DNA from: Verrucomicrobiota bacterium
Lineage (GTDB): Bacteria; Verrucomicrobiota; Verrucomicrobiia; Verrucomicrobiales; Akkermansiaceae
Reading direction: 5' to 3'
Assembly (NCBI GenBank): GCA_030835305.1
Contig: JAURPJ010000095.1
Location: 17,724 to 81,723, forward strand
DNA: 64,000 nt
Under the pieces are notes generated by a model, which was not told the DNA's origin, searched no databases, and saw only the letters and a program-made list of their open reading frames with translations. Below are positions 8,444 to 17,843 of the stretch, piece after piece. Position numbers and translations under genes: made by a program. How positions within the stretch are numbered: position 1 is the stretch's first letter; every line of letters starts with the position of its first letter.

Positions 8444-11400
8444 ATGAAAAAAACGCTCCTCTTTCTCGCACTGGTGCAATCATTAAATGCTTCCGACAGC
8501 GTAGTGACCTTCAACGAAATCAACTACAACCCGCAAGGGGCGTCCGAAGATCTGGAGTGGATTGAGGTCCACAACCAGATGGCCATCAACGTCGACTTTT
8601 CCGGCTGGAAGATCACGGGCGGAGTCAATTTCACCATCCCAGAGGGAACAATCATTCCCGGCGGCGGCTACTTTCTGATTGCCAGCGATCCTTCCAACCC
8701 GGCTCTCGCCGATCTCGATGTTGCAGGACCATTCACCGGCAGCCTCGCCAATGGCGGAGAAACCATCAGGCTCAGAAGCCGCTCGGAAAGACTCATGGAC
8801 GAGCTCGACTACTCCGACTCCGGCCAATGGCCCGTCGGCCCGGATGGGTCGGGAGCCACGCTTGCCAAAATTGAAAATTCCCTTCTATCGGGGAAGAGCT
8901 CCTCGTGGAGAAGCAGCTCGCAAATCGGGGGCACTCCGGGAGCCGCAAACTTCCCGCAGGCCGGCAGCCCGATCCCCTACGTCTTCGTCGCAAATGACGC
9001 TCCATGGAAATTCGATGACTCCGGAAACAACCCACCTGCAGAATGGAACACCTCCGGCTTTGACGACTCCAGCTGGACTTCCGGCGAAACCCTTTTTGGC
9101 ACGGACGCAGGCGGCGGCCCGGCTTCGCTCACCATGACCGACCACCTCGTCGAACGCTTCCGCGCCAGCGACCTCACTCTCAGCAACGGTCAAACTGTCT
9201 CTTCCTGGCCCGACACCGCCACCGCCGACGGACAAACCCAAACTGCCACCGCCACCGGCAATCCCAGCTTTGCAACCAATGCCACCCCGTCGGGAGAACC
9301 CGCAGTCCGCTTTGATGGCAACGATGCCCTTCGTACTTCCTTCGCGCCGGGAATCGGAGGAACCTCCGGCTTCGTCTTTTTTGCCGTCGTGAAAGCCAAC
9401 TCCACTCCCGGAAACGGCGGGATCACCAATGGAAGCGGACCCTACATTTGGGATCGGGAGACTGCCGGGGGCGGGAACCCGCTCACATCGCTCAAATCAG
9501 ATGGCGGACGCTTTGCCTTTCAAAAACGCTATGACAACGGCTCCGGACTGGGTGGCCCCATCTCGTCCACCTCCATCTCCACCAGTGACTATCAAATCGT
9601 CGCGATTCGACGCAACCGGACTTCCGACCAATTCGAACTTTGGGTCGATGGCGTGCTCGAATCCACCGATGGTGATACCGGAGCCGCGCTCAATCCCCAA
9701 CCCATCGTAATTGGAAATCATTTCGGCGGAAATGGAGGATTCGACGGCGATATCGCCGAGCTTCTTATTTACGAAGACGAGCTGACACCGACCGAGTTCG
9801 AAGCGGTCGGTGCTTATCTCGAATCGAGATATGGCCTCGACACCGCTTTCCCCGGCTCGGCCGTGACCACTCCGATCAACGACAACGGAGCCACCTCTTA
9901 CTTCCGCCAAACGTTCAATTTCACCGGTAATCCCGCCAACACCTCGGTCCGTTTGAACCAACTCGTCGCTGACGGAGCAGTCGTGTATCTCAATGGAATT
10001 GAAATCCAGCGCATCAATATGCCGGCCGGAGCGATCTCCCACTCGAGCAAAGCCCTGAATGATGTATCATCCCCGTCCACTTCGGGCTTCGTCACCATCC
10101 CCGGGGCTGCACTTCAAAGCGGACCCAACGTCCTCGCGGTCTCCCTGCACCCGGCTTCCGGCAACACCTCGAATTCATTTGCAGCCACGCTTGAGGGAAC
10201 CGAAACCCCGGAGGATCCAAACACTATTAATGAACTCGCCCTCAACGAAATCCCCGCTGCCGGATCGGCCGACTTCTTCGTCGAAGTGATCAACCCCGGC
10301 ACTTCCCCCATCACCACGAGGGGCTACTCCATTCAAATTGAAGGCTCCAGCACCACTTTGATCCCGCTCCCCTCGACCACTCTGAATCGCGGCGAAATTC
10401 TTCTCCTCGATCAAAACGCCCTGGGTGTCATCCCGATCGCCGGGGACAAGGTCTTTCTGCTCTCATCAAACGGCAATGCCCTCGCCGACGGACAGGAAAT
10501 CACCAACCGCCTTCGCGGTCTCAGCCCACAATATCCCGGACAGTGGATTTTTCCGAACGTAAAGACTCCAGGCTCGGCCAATTCCTTCGAGTTCGAAACC
10601 GACATTGTCATCAACGAGATCTGCTACAACCCACCCATTCTCGATTCCGATCCCGGCGTGCCCCCAACCATCGAAAGTAGCTCGCTCATCACCACAGGAG
10701 CAACGTGGCGCTACAATGAAAGTGGCGATTCACTCGCTTCCGACTGGGCCGCCAAAAACCACCCGGTAGGTGGCAATTGGCAATCCGGAGTAACCTTCCT
10801 CGCCTACGATACCGGGCTAAACACTGCGACCCTATCCAACCCCGCCGTTAATTTCCCTCGAGTGGTGACCTATTATTTCGAAACTGATTTCACCCTCACC
10901 GCCCAAGAGGCCGGTGATCTTGAAACACTAAAGCTGAGACATCGTATCGACGATGGCGCCATCTTCTATCTCAACGGAGTGGAATTGGAGCGCTTCCAAA
11001 TGCCTGAGGGCGATATCGATTCTTCCACTCTCGCCAGTGGCTCTGTAGGAGATGCCGAATGGTCTGAATTCTCCCTAATCCCCGTGCCTCCGGGCACCGC
11101 TGTCGCCGGAACAAATCGCATCTCAGTCGAGGTTCACCAACGCACCATTGGAAGCAGTGACATCGCTTTTGATCTTGAAGCAGAAGCCCAATTCATCCTC
11201 GACCCCGGCCTTCCCCCACTCCCATCCCGCCCCGGCAAAACCCAGTGGATTGAGCTCTACAACCGCGGAAGCGAAAGTGTCGATCTTTCATCTTGGGACT
11301 TCGGTGAGGGTATTAAATTCACCTTTCCGGAAAACACCACGCTCGCTGCCGGAGCCTTCCTAGTCATCGCGAACGACCCCGCCACCATTGCCACCCAGCA

Positions 11401-14400
11401 TCCGGGCATTACGGCTCTCGGACCATTTGAGGGCAGCCTGAGCCGCCGCAGCGAAACGATCACCCTGCGAGACCGAAACAACAATCCAGTCGACACTCTT
11501 CGCTACTTCGACGGGGGCAGATGGCCCGACAAAGCCGATGCCCTGGGCTCGACCATCGAACTCATTGATCCGGACGCCGACAACTCCATGCCCGCCGCCT
11601 GGGCCGCCAGTGATGAACTTTCAAGAACCTCATGGCACACCTACACCTTCCGTGCCACCGCATCCTCCAGTCCCGTCGGAAACGATGGTCAATGGCGCGA
11701 GTTCATCTTTGGCATGCTCGAAGAAGGAGAGATCTTACTCGATGACCTCACTGTCACCGAAAATCCGGATGGCGCTGCCGTAGCCATGATTAGCAACGGA
11801 ACCTTTGACAATCTCAACTCCTGGAGGGCACTTGGAAACCACCGTGATGTCGAAATCGTCCCCGACCCCGATGGAGGAGGAAACGTCCTCCACCTCAAAG
11901 CCATCGGCTCAACGGAACACCAGCACAACCATGTTGAAGCCACCCTCGCCAATAATCGCAGAGTCAGCAACGGACAGGAATACGAAGTCTCCTTCCGCGC
12001 CCGTTGGCTGAGCGGAAGCCACTTTCTTCACACCCGCCTCTACTTCAATCGTATTCCACACACCTTTCACCTCAAGAGGCCGGAGATCTTCGGTACTCCG
12101 GGCGCACCCAATTCCACACTCGTCACAAACGCCGGCCCGACGTCAGAAAACCTCACCCATTCACCTGTTGTCCCTGCACCCGGAGAAAGTGTTACCGTGA
12201 GCGCTGATGTATTCGATGCAGACGGTGTGGGTTCTCTGATTCTAAACTACCGGACCGAAGGAGGTGTGTTCACCAATGTGGCCATGTCCCGGATTGGCAC
12301 CACCTCAAAGTGGGAGGGAACAATTCCCGGCCAAAGCACAGGGAATGTCGTACAATTTTATCTGACAGCCACTGATGATCTCGGAGCCAGCACCTTCATC
12401 CCAGCCGACGGACCGGAGTCCCGCGCAATGTATGAGGTCGAAGACGGCCGTGCCGCCACCACCGGCTGCATCAACAACATACGTATCGTGATGGACCCCG
12501 CCGATCTCACCTGGATGTTCACCCCCCGAAATCTCATGAGCAACGGACGGGTTCCCTGCACCGTCATCGACCGCGAAAACAAACCCTATTACGATGCCGG
12601 AGTCCGCATCAAGGGTTCCCAACGGGCACGAGGACAAGTCAATCGCGTTGGCTTCAACCTTGGATTTCCCTCAGACCAACTCTTTCGCAACGTTCACCGC
12701 AGCGTGGCCATCGACCGATCGGAAGGCCAGGTGGTCGGGCAACGCGAAATCCTCTTTGACCTCATGGCCACCTCATCGGGCGGTGTGCCGGGGGAGTTTA
12801 ACGATCTCGCCTATGTCATTTCACCAAATCCCATCCACACCAGCGCCGCAGTGCTGCAAATGGCCCGCTTTGGCTCCGTCTTTTTGGAAGATCAATTTGA
12901 AGACGGGAGCGATGGCACCGTATACGAATACGAGCTTATTTACTACCCTACAACGACAGACGCTGGGGGTTACAAAGTTCCCCAACCCGATAACGTTCTT
13001 GGCAGGGACATCAACAACATGGGCGATGACCTCGAGGCTTATCGCTGGACCTACCTCATTAAGAACAACCAGGAATTTGATGACTACCTGCCTGCGATGA
13101 CGCTCGGCAAGCAGTTTAGTAAATCAAGTGCTGACTTTAACGCAAGCGTGGCCGACGTCCTCGACGTTGATCAATGGCTGCGGGCGCTCGCCTACTCTTG
13201 TGCTACTGGAGCCGGAGATTCCTTCTATTCTAACTCCAGACACAACGGTCAATTCTACGGTCGCCCGGATAGCAAAATCCTGTACTTTCCACACGATCTT
13301 GATTTCGCTTTCAGTGCCACCCGCAACATTTTCGAAAACAGGGAGCTCAACCGAATTGTTGCGAATCAAAGCTACCGGCGTGCCTACCTCGCTCACCTCC
13401 ATGAGATCTGCACAACCGTTTACAACCAGTTGTGGATGGCCCCGTGGACAAGCCACTTCGATGAGTGTGTTCCTGGAGGCAATGTCTTTTCTGACGACCT
13501 GGGCTACATCAACAGTCGCTCAAATTACATCTTGAGCCAAGTCAACTCACAGGTTCCCCAGGTCTCGTTCGCCATCACCACCAACGGCGGAAACAACCTG
13601 ACCACCTCTGTCAGCCCTGTCATTTTAGAGGGTACAGGCTGGGTAAACGTGAACGAGATCCGCCTCTCAAACGGCACCGTCCTGGACACGACGTGGAAAA
13701 CCACCGATGACTGGGAGATTCCTCTCACTCTGGGGATTGGCAGCAATGCCATCGCTCTCGAAGCCTTCGACAGCCGGGGCAACTCTGTCGGAACTGATAG
13801 CATCACTGTAACACGCACGGGCGGACCTGACACCCCCGGCCCCGATAAACTCGTCGTCTCGGAACTCTTCTACAACCCTGCCGGTCAGGTTGAAGACACT
13901 GAATTCATCGAACTCCTTAATGTGGGAGCCAGCTCGCTCGACCTCAGCGGGACCCGCTTCACCGATGGCATTGACTTCACTTTCCCTGCCGCCACCACCC
14001 TGGCACCGGGCGAGCACATCCTCGTTGTTGCAAACCGGGTAGCCTTCGAAGCCCGCTATGGCACCGGCCTCCCGATTGCCGGTGAATTCGAAAACGGTAT
14101 GGCCCTAAGCAACGGAGGTGAACTCATCACCTTGCAAAACAACACTGGCATCATCATTCAATCCTTCACCTACGGTGATAGCTCACCGTGGCCGGAAGAA
14201 GCCGATGGCGATGACTTTAGCCTCGTTCTGGTGAGTCCGGAATCACTCCCGGATCACAACCTCGCTTCAAGCTGGAGAGCAAGCGCATTGCGAGGGGGCA
14301 ACCCGGGCACCAGTGATGTCTGCCCGGCCTTCGTTGGCGATGCCACTGCTGACGCCGACCTCGATGGAGGTCCCGCGTTGATTGAATATTATTTGGGCAC

Positions 14401-14692
14401 CTCGGACGGGATCTTTGGAGACACACAACCTAATCTCGAATATGGAACAATGGTTGAGCTCGGGCAAATCTTTCCTACCTACACCATCACCCACAAGGTA
14501 GGGACGGACGAGGTCGAAGCCAGCGCTCAGGTGTCTTTCGATTTGGAAAACTGGTCCAACCTCGCCGCAGACATCGTCCTCCATCAACGGGTTTCTAATG
14601 GTGATGGGACAGCGACCTCCATCTGGCGAAGCACCAGACCTTTTTCAACAACACCCCGTCAACTCTTCCGGCTGCGGGTTATCATTGAATAG
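8444..14692 (+). CDS. Giant secreted protein with lamin-tail domains, LamG domain and CotH kinase-like domain
   Basis: 2082 residues, signal peptide 1-17. Order of parts (rough): lamin-tail domain (LTD) 20-170; galactose-binding-like beta-sandwich 180-585 split by a LamG/concanavalin-like domain at 236-470; degenerate LTD 590-715; an LTD at 720-1065 split by a second galactose-binding-like domain at 745-915; beta-sandwich 1065-1235; Ig-like 1236-1335; CotH kinase-like domain 1345-1690 with the metal-site motif HDLDFAF near 1616; Ig-like 1700-1795; LTD 1800-1955; C-terminal module ending FRLRVIIE. CotH proteins are atypical kinases first known from Bacillus spore coats; in Verrucomicrobia and Planctomycetes they occur in very large exported LTD proteins whose substrate is unknown. 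Cell-surface or extracellular location is likely. Confidence 0.85.
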   Translation: MKKTLLFLALVQSLNASDSVVTFNEINYNPQGASEDLEWIEVHNQMAINVDFSGWKITGGVNFTIPEGTIIPGGGYFLIASDPSNPALADLDVAGPFTGSLANGGETIRLRSRSERLMDELDYSDSGQWPVGPDGSGATLAKIENSLLSGKSSSWRSSSQIGGTPGAANFPQAGSPIPYVFVANDAPWKFDDSGNNPPAEWNTSGFDDSSWTSGETLFGTDAGGGPASLTMTDHLVERFRASDLTLSNGQTVSSWPDTATADGQTQTATATGNPSFATNATPSGEPAVRFDGNDALRTSFAPGIGGTSGFVFFAVVKANSTPGNGGITNGSGPYIWDRETAGGGNPLTSLKSDGGRFAFQKRYDNGSGLGGPISSTSISTSDYQIVAIRRNRTSDQFELWVDGVLESTDGDTGAALNPQPIVIGNHFGGNGGFDGDIAELLIYEDELTPTEFEAVGAYLESRYGLDTAFPGSAVTTPINDNGATSYFRQTFNFTGNPANTSVRLNQLVADGAVVYLNGIEIQRINMPAGAISHSSKALNDVSSPSTSGFVTIPGAALQSGPNVLAVSLHPASGNTSNSFAATLEGTETPEDPNTINELALNEIPAAGSADFFVEVINPGTSPITTRGYSIQIEGSSTTLIPLPSTTLNRGEILLLDQNALGVIPIAGDKVFLLSSNGNALADGQEITNRLRGLSPQYPGQWIFPNVKTPGSANSFEFETDIVINEICYNPPILDSDPGVPPTIESSSLITTGATWRYNESGDSLASDWAAKNHPVGGNWQSGVTFLAYDTGLNTATLSNPAVNFPRVVTYYFETDFTLTAQEAGDLETLKLRHRIDDGAIFYLNGVELERFQMPEGDIDSSTLASGSVGDAEWSEFSLIPVPPGTAVAGTNRISVEVHQRTIGSSDIAFDLEAEAQFILDPGLPPLPSRPGKTQWIELYNRGSESVDLSSWDFGEGIKFTFPENTTLAAGAFLVIANDPATIATQHPGITALGPFEGSLSRRSETITLRDRNNNPVDTLRYFDGGRWPDKADALGSTIELIDPDADNSMPAAWAASDELSRTSWHTYTFRATASSSPVGNDGQWREFIFGMLEEGEILLDDLTVTENPDGAAVAMISNGTFDNLNSWRALGNHRDVEIVPDPDGGGNVLHLKAIGSTEHQHNHVEATLANNRRVSNGQEYEVSFRARWLSGSHFLHTRLYFNRIPHTFHLKRPEIFGTPGAPNSTLVTNAGPTSENLTHSPVVPAPGESVTVSADVFDADGVGSLILNYRTEGGVFTNVAMSRIGTTSKWEGTIPGQSTGNVVQFYLTATDDLGASTFIPADGPESRAMYEVEDGRAATTGCINNIRIVMDPADLTWMFTPRNLMSNGRVPCTVIDRENKPYYDAGVRIKGSQRARGQVNRVGFNLGFPSDQLFRNVHRSVAIDRSEGQVVGQREILFDLMATSSGGVPGEFNDLAYVISPNPIHTSAAVLQMARFGSVFLEDQFEDGSDGTVYEYELIYYPTTTDAGGYKVPQPDNVLGRDINNMGDDLEAYRWTYLIKNNQEFDDYLPAMTLGKQFSKSSADFNASVADVLDVDQWLRALAYSCATGAGDSFYSNSRHNGQFYGRPDSKILYFPHDLDFAFSATRNIFENRELNRIVANQSYRRAYLAHLHEICTTVYNQLWMAPWTSHFDECVPGGNVFSDDLGYINSRSNYILSQVNSQVPQVSFAITTNGGNNLTTSVSPVILEGTGWVNVNEIRLSNGTVLDTTWKTTDDWEIPLTLGIGSNAIALEAFDSRGNSVGTDSITVTRTGGPDTPGPDKLVVSELFYNPAGQVEDTEFIELLNVGASSLDLSGTRFTDGIDFTFPAATTLAPGEHILVVANRVAFEARYGTGLPIAGEFENGMALSNGGELITLQNNTGIIIQSFTYGDSSPWPEEADGDDFSLVLVSPESLPDHNLASSWRASALRGGNPGTSDVCPAFVGDATADADLDGGPALIEYYLGTSDGIFGDTQPNLEYGTMVELGQIFPTYTITHKVGTDEVEASAQVSFDLENWSNLAADIVLHQRVSNGDGTATSIWRSTRPFSTTPRQLFRLRVIIE

Positions 14693-14821
14693 TTCTGAAC
14701 GCACTCGATGGCCGTTGGCCCCCTCCCCTGGTTCAACCTGACAGAACAATTTGTAATTCGACAACTCCGTTTGCTGAAAAAGTCAAACTTGCCTCCTGTT
14801 CAATCAGCCCGAGATTCCGCC

Positions 14822-15487
14822 ATGATCATTTCAACAGCGGATCTGGAGGCCATGGAAAAACTTCCCCGCGTCCAACTTGCCACCACTCTTCCAGGCCCCA
14901 AACCAATCTGCCTCGTCGGCACCCGTTCCATCACCGGAACCTCGAATCTCGCACCATTCTCGAGTATCACGCACCTTGGTTCCAATCCTGTTTTGCTCGG
15001 AATGGTCACCCGCCCCGACACCGTGGATCGGCACACTTTGAAGAACATTCTCGATACGAAGGAGTGGAGCCTGAATCACATCACCGCCGGGATTTTAAAA
15101 AATGCCCACCAATGCTCGGCCCGCTACCCATCTACTATCTCTGAATTCGAAGCGACGGGCCTTACGGAATTTCATCACACCGGCTTTGAGTCACCATTCG
15201 TAAAGGAAAGCCCACTCCGCATCGGAATCGCCCTCGAGGATATCATCGATATCCCATCAAACGATACGAAGCTTATTGTAGGACGCGTCAAACTCATCGA
15301 TCTTCCCGAACACACCATCAAAAAAGACGGCTCGCTCGATCTCACAGAGCTTGGCACCGTAGCCTCCACCGCTCTCGATACCTATTTCTCGATCACTGAA
15401 ATTGCCCGTCTCCCCTATGCGAAACCAAATTCTCAATTCAAGAAACAACAAGTAACCAAAACGAGTGGGGTTGGGAAGGCTCCGTAG
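14822..15487 (+). CDS. Flavin reductase-like FMN-binding domain protein
   Basis: 221 residues from the ATG at 14822; a start 38 codons upstream is open but the extension is not family-like. The pattern PKPICLVGT, SNLAPFSSITHLGSNPVLLGMVTRP, then SLNHI fits the split-barrel flavin reductase family, which binds FMN or FAD and either reduces flavin with NAD(P)H or serves as a flavoprotein. A second, more typical member lies at 23526-24125; the two are not close copies. No partner oxygenase is adjacent, so the physiological role is open. Confidence 0.7.
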   Translation: MIISTADLEAMEKLPRVQLATTLPGPKPICLVGTRSITGTSNLAPFSSITHLGSNPVLLGMVTRPDTVDRHTLKNILDTKEWSLNHITAGILKNAHQCSARYPSTISEFEATGLTEFHHTGFESPFVKESPLRIGIALEDIIDIPSNDTKLIVGRVKLIDLPEHTIKKDGSLDLTELGTVASTALDTYFSITEIARLPYAKPNSQFKKQQVTKTSGVGKAP

Positions 15488-15605
15488 AGAAACCCCAAGC
15501 AGTCGAAAGGCATGAATGCCCCCCGTCCGCTCACCACGAGAGTGAATTAGGTGAGAGTTTCAATAATCACTTGTAGATTCGCCAGCGTATTCAAGACTTC
15601 CATCG

Positions 15606-15977
15606 ATGACCTACTTATTGACCATCCTTCAATTATTAGTCGCGGGGGTCTTGATCAACGTCTGGGTTCTTCGTTTTAACAAAGGCACCGATTATCGGGG
15701 CAAGTCCGCAAGGAATATGCGAGAGGAATTTGCCGCTTACGGACTTCCAGGGTGGTTCATGTGGTTGGTGGGCACCCTGAAACTAACCAGCGCGGCAGCT
15801 CTCATCTTCGGAATTTGGCTACCCGAAGTAATCTTCTCATCGGCCGTAGTTCTTTTGGTGCTCATGACGGGAGCGATTGCCATGCATCTTAGGGCTGGGG
15901 ATCCTTTCGTCAAATTTGTGCCCGCCCTGGTCATGCTTTTGCTCTCTGTCATCATCGCGATTCTTTCACTGCCTTAA
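15606..15977 (+). CDS. DoxX-like four-helix membrane protein
   Basis: 123 residues with four predicted membrane helices (about 3-21, 48-68, 75-95, 102-121). The REEFAAYGLP loop after helix 1, followed by a helix with G and a later HLRAGDPFVKFVPA, is the pattern of DoxX/DoxX-like small membrane proteins. The family is linked to quinone or thiosulfate metabolism and redox stress in some bacteria, but many members are uncharacterised. It converges with, and overlaps by 12 bases, another DoxX-like gene. Confidence 0.7.
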   Translation: MTYLLTILQLLVAGVLINVWVLRFNKGTDYRGKSARNMREEFAAYGLPGWFMWLVGTLKLTSAAALIFGIWLPEVIFSSAVVLLVLMTGAIAMHLRAGDPFVKFVPALVMLLLSVIIAILSLP

Positions 15978-16301
15978 CAGGCCGGAGAAAAGATAGGCGT
16001 TGAGGACAAAGTAAAAAGTGGCCGGCAGGGCTTGAAGCAAACTATCTCCGATGGTAATGCGAACCCCAATCCCCATCAGCATCTGCAGGGCGAGTCCGCC
16101 GGAAGCCACTAGACCAAGAACAGGAAAGTGCAATCCAGCCACCAGACCGACCGAACCTGCAAGTTGTGTCACCCCTACGGTGACCCGCTGCCGGGCGAGC
16201 CCGAAGCGTTCGAACTCTGCACGCATGCGCCCGGTGAAAACGCATCCTAGACCGTAACCCAGAAAGGACACGGCTGATAACCATAGAAGCGGAGCGAACA
16301 T
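15966..16301 (-). CDS. DoxX-like membrane protein, convergent paralog
   Basis: 111 residues with four membrane helices. It shows the same signature as its convergent neighbour: MRAEFERFGLAR after the first helix, a glycine-rich second helix, and RITIGDSLLQALPA before the last helix. The resemblance suggests an old inverted duplication or independent recruitment. The two stop codons overlap in the shared 12 bases. No function beyond family membership can be given. Confidence 0.68.
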   Translation of the reverse strand: MFAPLLWLSAVSFLGYGLGCVFTGRMRAEFERFGLARQRVTVGVTQLAGSVGLVAGLHFPVLGLVASGGLALQMLMGIGVRITIGDSLLQALPATFYFVLNAYLFSGLLRQ

Positions 16302-16558
16302 TTGGCGAGATAGGGAGGTAAGTTAACCACGTATTCTGGTCATCGCTGGAAATAAGTTCGGAAACCGATGAAAAAGTGCACCAAATGACTGTTCGAAAAA
16401 TCATTCGGTGGGTTTCCGTGCGTTCTTATTCCTTTTCCTCTCAACAGTCGGCGCTGCGGCACAGCAGGTCGGTAATTTACCCGACGATTAATCCCAAAGA
16501 AAACATTCAGGAATAGTAATAAACAATGATATTTTTGAAGCACCGAATCGTTCGAGCC
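16302..16558. other. Intergenic stretch without a supported gene
   Basis: This stretch is AT-richer than its surroundings and holds no frame with family resemblance. It serves as the upstream region of the minus-strand DoxX-like gene. I see no clear promoter. Confidence 0.4.
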
Positions 16559-16593
16559 AAAAAAACGACCGCCCCAGTGATGGAGCGGTCGTT
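16559..16593 (-). terminator. Rho-independent terminator of the Cys-rich protein gene
   Basis: On the minus strand AACGACCGC pairs perfectly with GCGGTCGTT around a 12-base loop and is followed by a run of seven T. It lies 23 bases after the stop of the minus-strand gene at 16616. Confidence 0.88.
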
Positions 16594-16615
16594 GTAAAAG
16601 CGGATCTGTCGGGAG

Positions 16616-16969
16616 TTACTTGACCTTGGCGAGATGCTTCTTCGGATCAGCTTCAACCTTCTTTTTGCAGCCACCGCAGCAAACGCCAACAGCAGCGGTG
16701 GACTTTTTGGAAGCCTTAACCGGCTTGCCACTGATCGGACACTTGCCGTCCTCGGTAGCGGCAAACTTCTTAAGTCCACCCAACACGTCAGCATCGAACT
16801 TAGACTTACATTTGCCACAGCAGAATGTGACCTCGACGCTGGCTATTTTGCTCTTGGCATCGACTGCCTTTCCCTTCAAGGGGCACTTGGTGTTGACAGG
16901 ATCTGCGGCGAAAGCGCTTGAGAAGCTGAAAAATAGGCTCAAGGAGAAAAGAGAGAGGAATTTTTTCAT
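16616..16969 (-). CDS. Small exported Cys-rich protein with two YHS/TRASH-like metal-binding units
   Basis: 117 residues from the ATG at 16969, which opens a signal peptide (MKKFLSLFSLSLFFSFSSAFA); the frame stays open upstream but without that feature. The mature part holds two similar units, each with CPxxGKxV, a spacer of about 20 residues, and then CCGKCKxKF or CCGGCKKKV. This is the layout of TRASH/YHS-type treble-clef sites that bind transition metals, often copper. The C-terminus is Lys-rich. A perfect terminator follows, so the gene is probably transcribed alone. A metal-sensing or scavenging role in the periplasm is inferred. Confidence 0.75.
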   Translation of the reverse strand: MKKFLSLFSLSLFFSFSSAFAADPVNTKCPLKGKAVDAKSKIASVEVTFCCGKCKSKFDADVLGGLKKFAATEDGKCPISGKPVKASKKSTAAVGVCCGGCKKKVEADPKKHLAKVK

Positions 16970-17123
16970 GATTGATTGCTGGGCTGATAATGAAGCTAAG
17001 GGTAAGCTTTCAACACCGTCAAGCAGAAATCCCGGAAGCTCACGACTCAACCCATGTTGCGAAAAGCGGCCTTTTTTCGTGGCGTAAAAAGTGCTAAACG
17101 AATCTAGGAATCCTTTGACCTAT

Positions 17124-17699
17124 ATGAGAATCATTCTAGCCACCCTTTGGCTCCTCGTGCCCCTCGGCTTTGCCGCTTACCATTACGGTCCGGGCCAGGA
17201 ACAAGTAAAACTTGATGAAACCGAAGCTCTTCTCACCGAGGCTCGATCCGCCGTCAAAGAGGAAAACTGGACCTCCGCCATTGAAGCCTATCAAAAGGCG
17301 CTCGCCAAACTCCCCAAAGAAAATAAGGAAACGTCCACGAGGATCCAGCTTGAGATTGCAAAAGCCAAGATGCAAAACTCAGGCCTTCCCGAAGCCCGGG
17401 AAAATCTCGCCGAGCTCGTCTCTCAACTCAACGACGACACCTCCATTTCAACAGTTCTCAAGGAAGAAGTACTCTCCGCCCTCGCGAATGCCCGCTACTA
17501 TATGACTTACCTCATGAAGCTCGAGGGTCTTCCCGCCGAAGAATGGGAGCCTGAAATTGAAGCCGCTAGACAGGAATACAAGTTCCTCGCACAAACCGGC
17601 TCCGACCAGGAAAAGCATCTCGCCGATCTTGAGTCAGCCATTCGTCTGGCCCGCGCCGAGCCGACCGAGCTCTACGGTCTGCCGATTCCAAGCCAATGA
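17124..17699 (+). CDS. Membrane-anchored TPR-like protein of unknown function
   Basis: 191 residues from the ATG at 17124 (MRIILATLWLLVPLGFAAY, an N-terminal anchor or signal); an upstream in-frame start only adds a polar leader. The rest is helical: residues about 35-110 contain TPR-like pairs (WTSAIEAYQKALAKLP, then EIAKAKMQNSGLPEARENLAELV). It lies 144 bases upstream of the 1256-residue protein, on the same strand, and the pair is likely a unit. TPR proteins usually serve as scaffolds; no partner is proven. Confidence 0.65.
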   Translation: MRIILATLWLLVPLGFAAYHYGPGQEQVKLDETEALLTEARSAVKEENWTSAIEAYQKALAKLPKENKETSTRIQLEIAKAKMQNSGLPEARENLAELVSQLNDDTSISTVLKEEVLSALANARYYMTYLMKLEGLPAEEWEPEIEAARQEYKFLAQTGSDQEKHLADLESAIRLARAEPTELYGLPIPSQ

Positions 17700-17843
17700 C
17701 AGGGCTGCAGCTCGGGCGGTCGCCCGAATCCAAAAGCCAAGCCAGGAAAGAAGCCGCAGGACTCCCGTGGCGCAGGCTCCGGACCACCGACGGACGGCTC
17801 CGGCTCATAGCCATCCCATCGTTCACCTCACGATCCCAACATC

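Noticed and set aside
17712..17727. Hairpin (TCGGGCG / CGCCCGA) between the TPR-like gene and the giant gene
   Set aside because: The stem is perfect but the loop would be only two bases, no T-run follows, and the two genes look like one unit; not called as a terminator.
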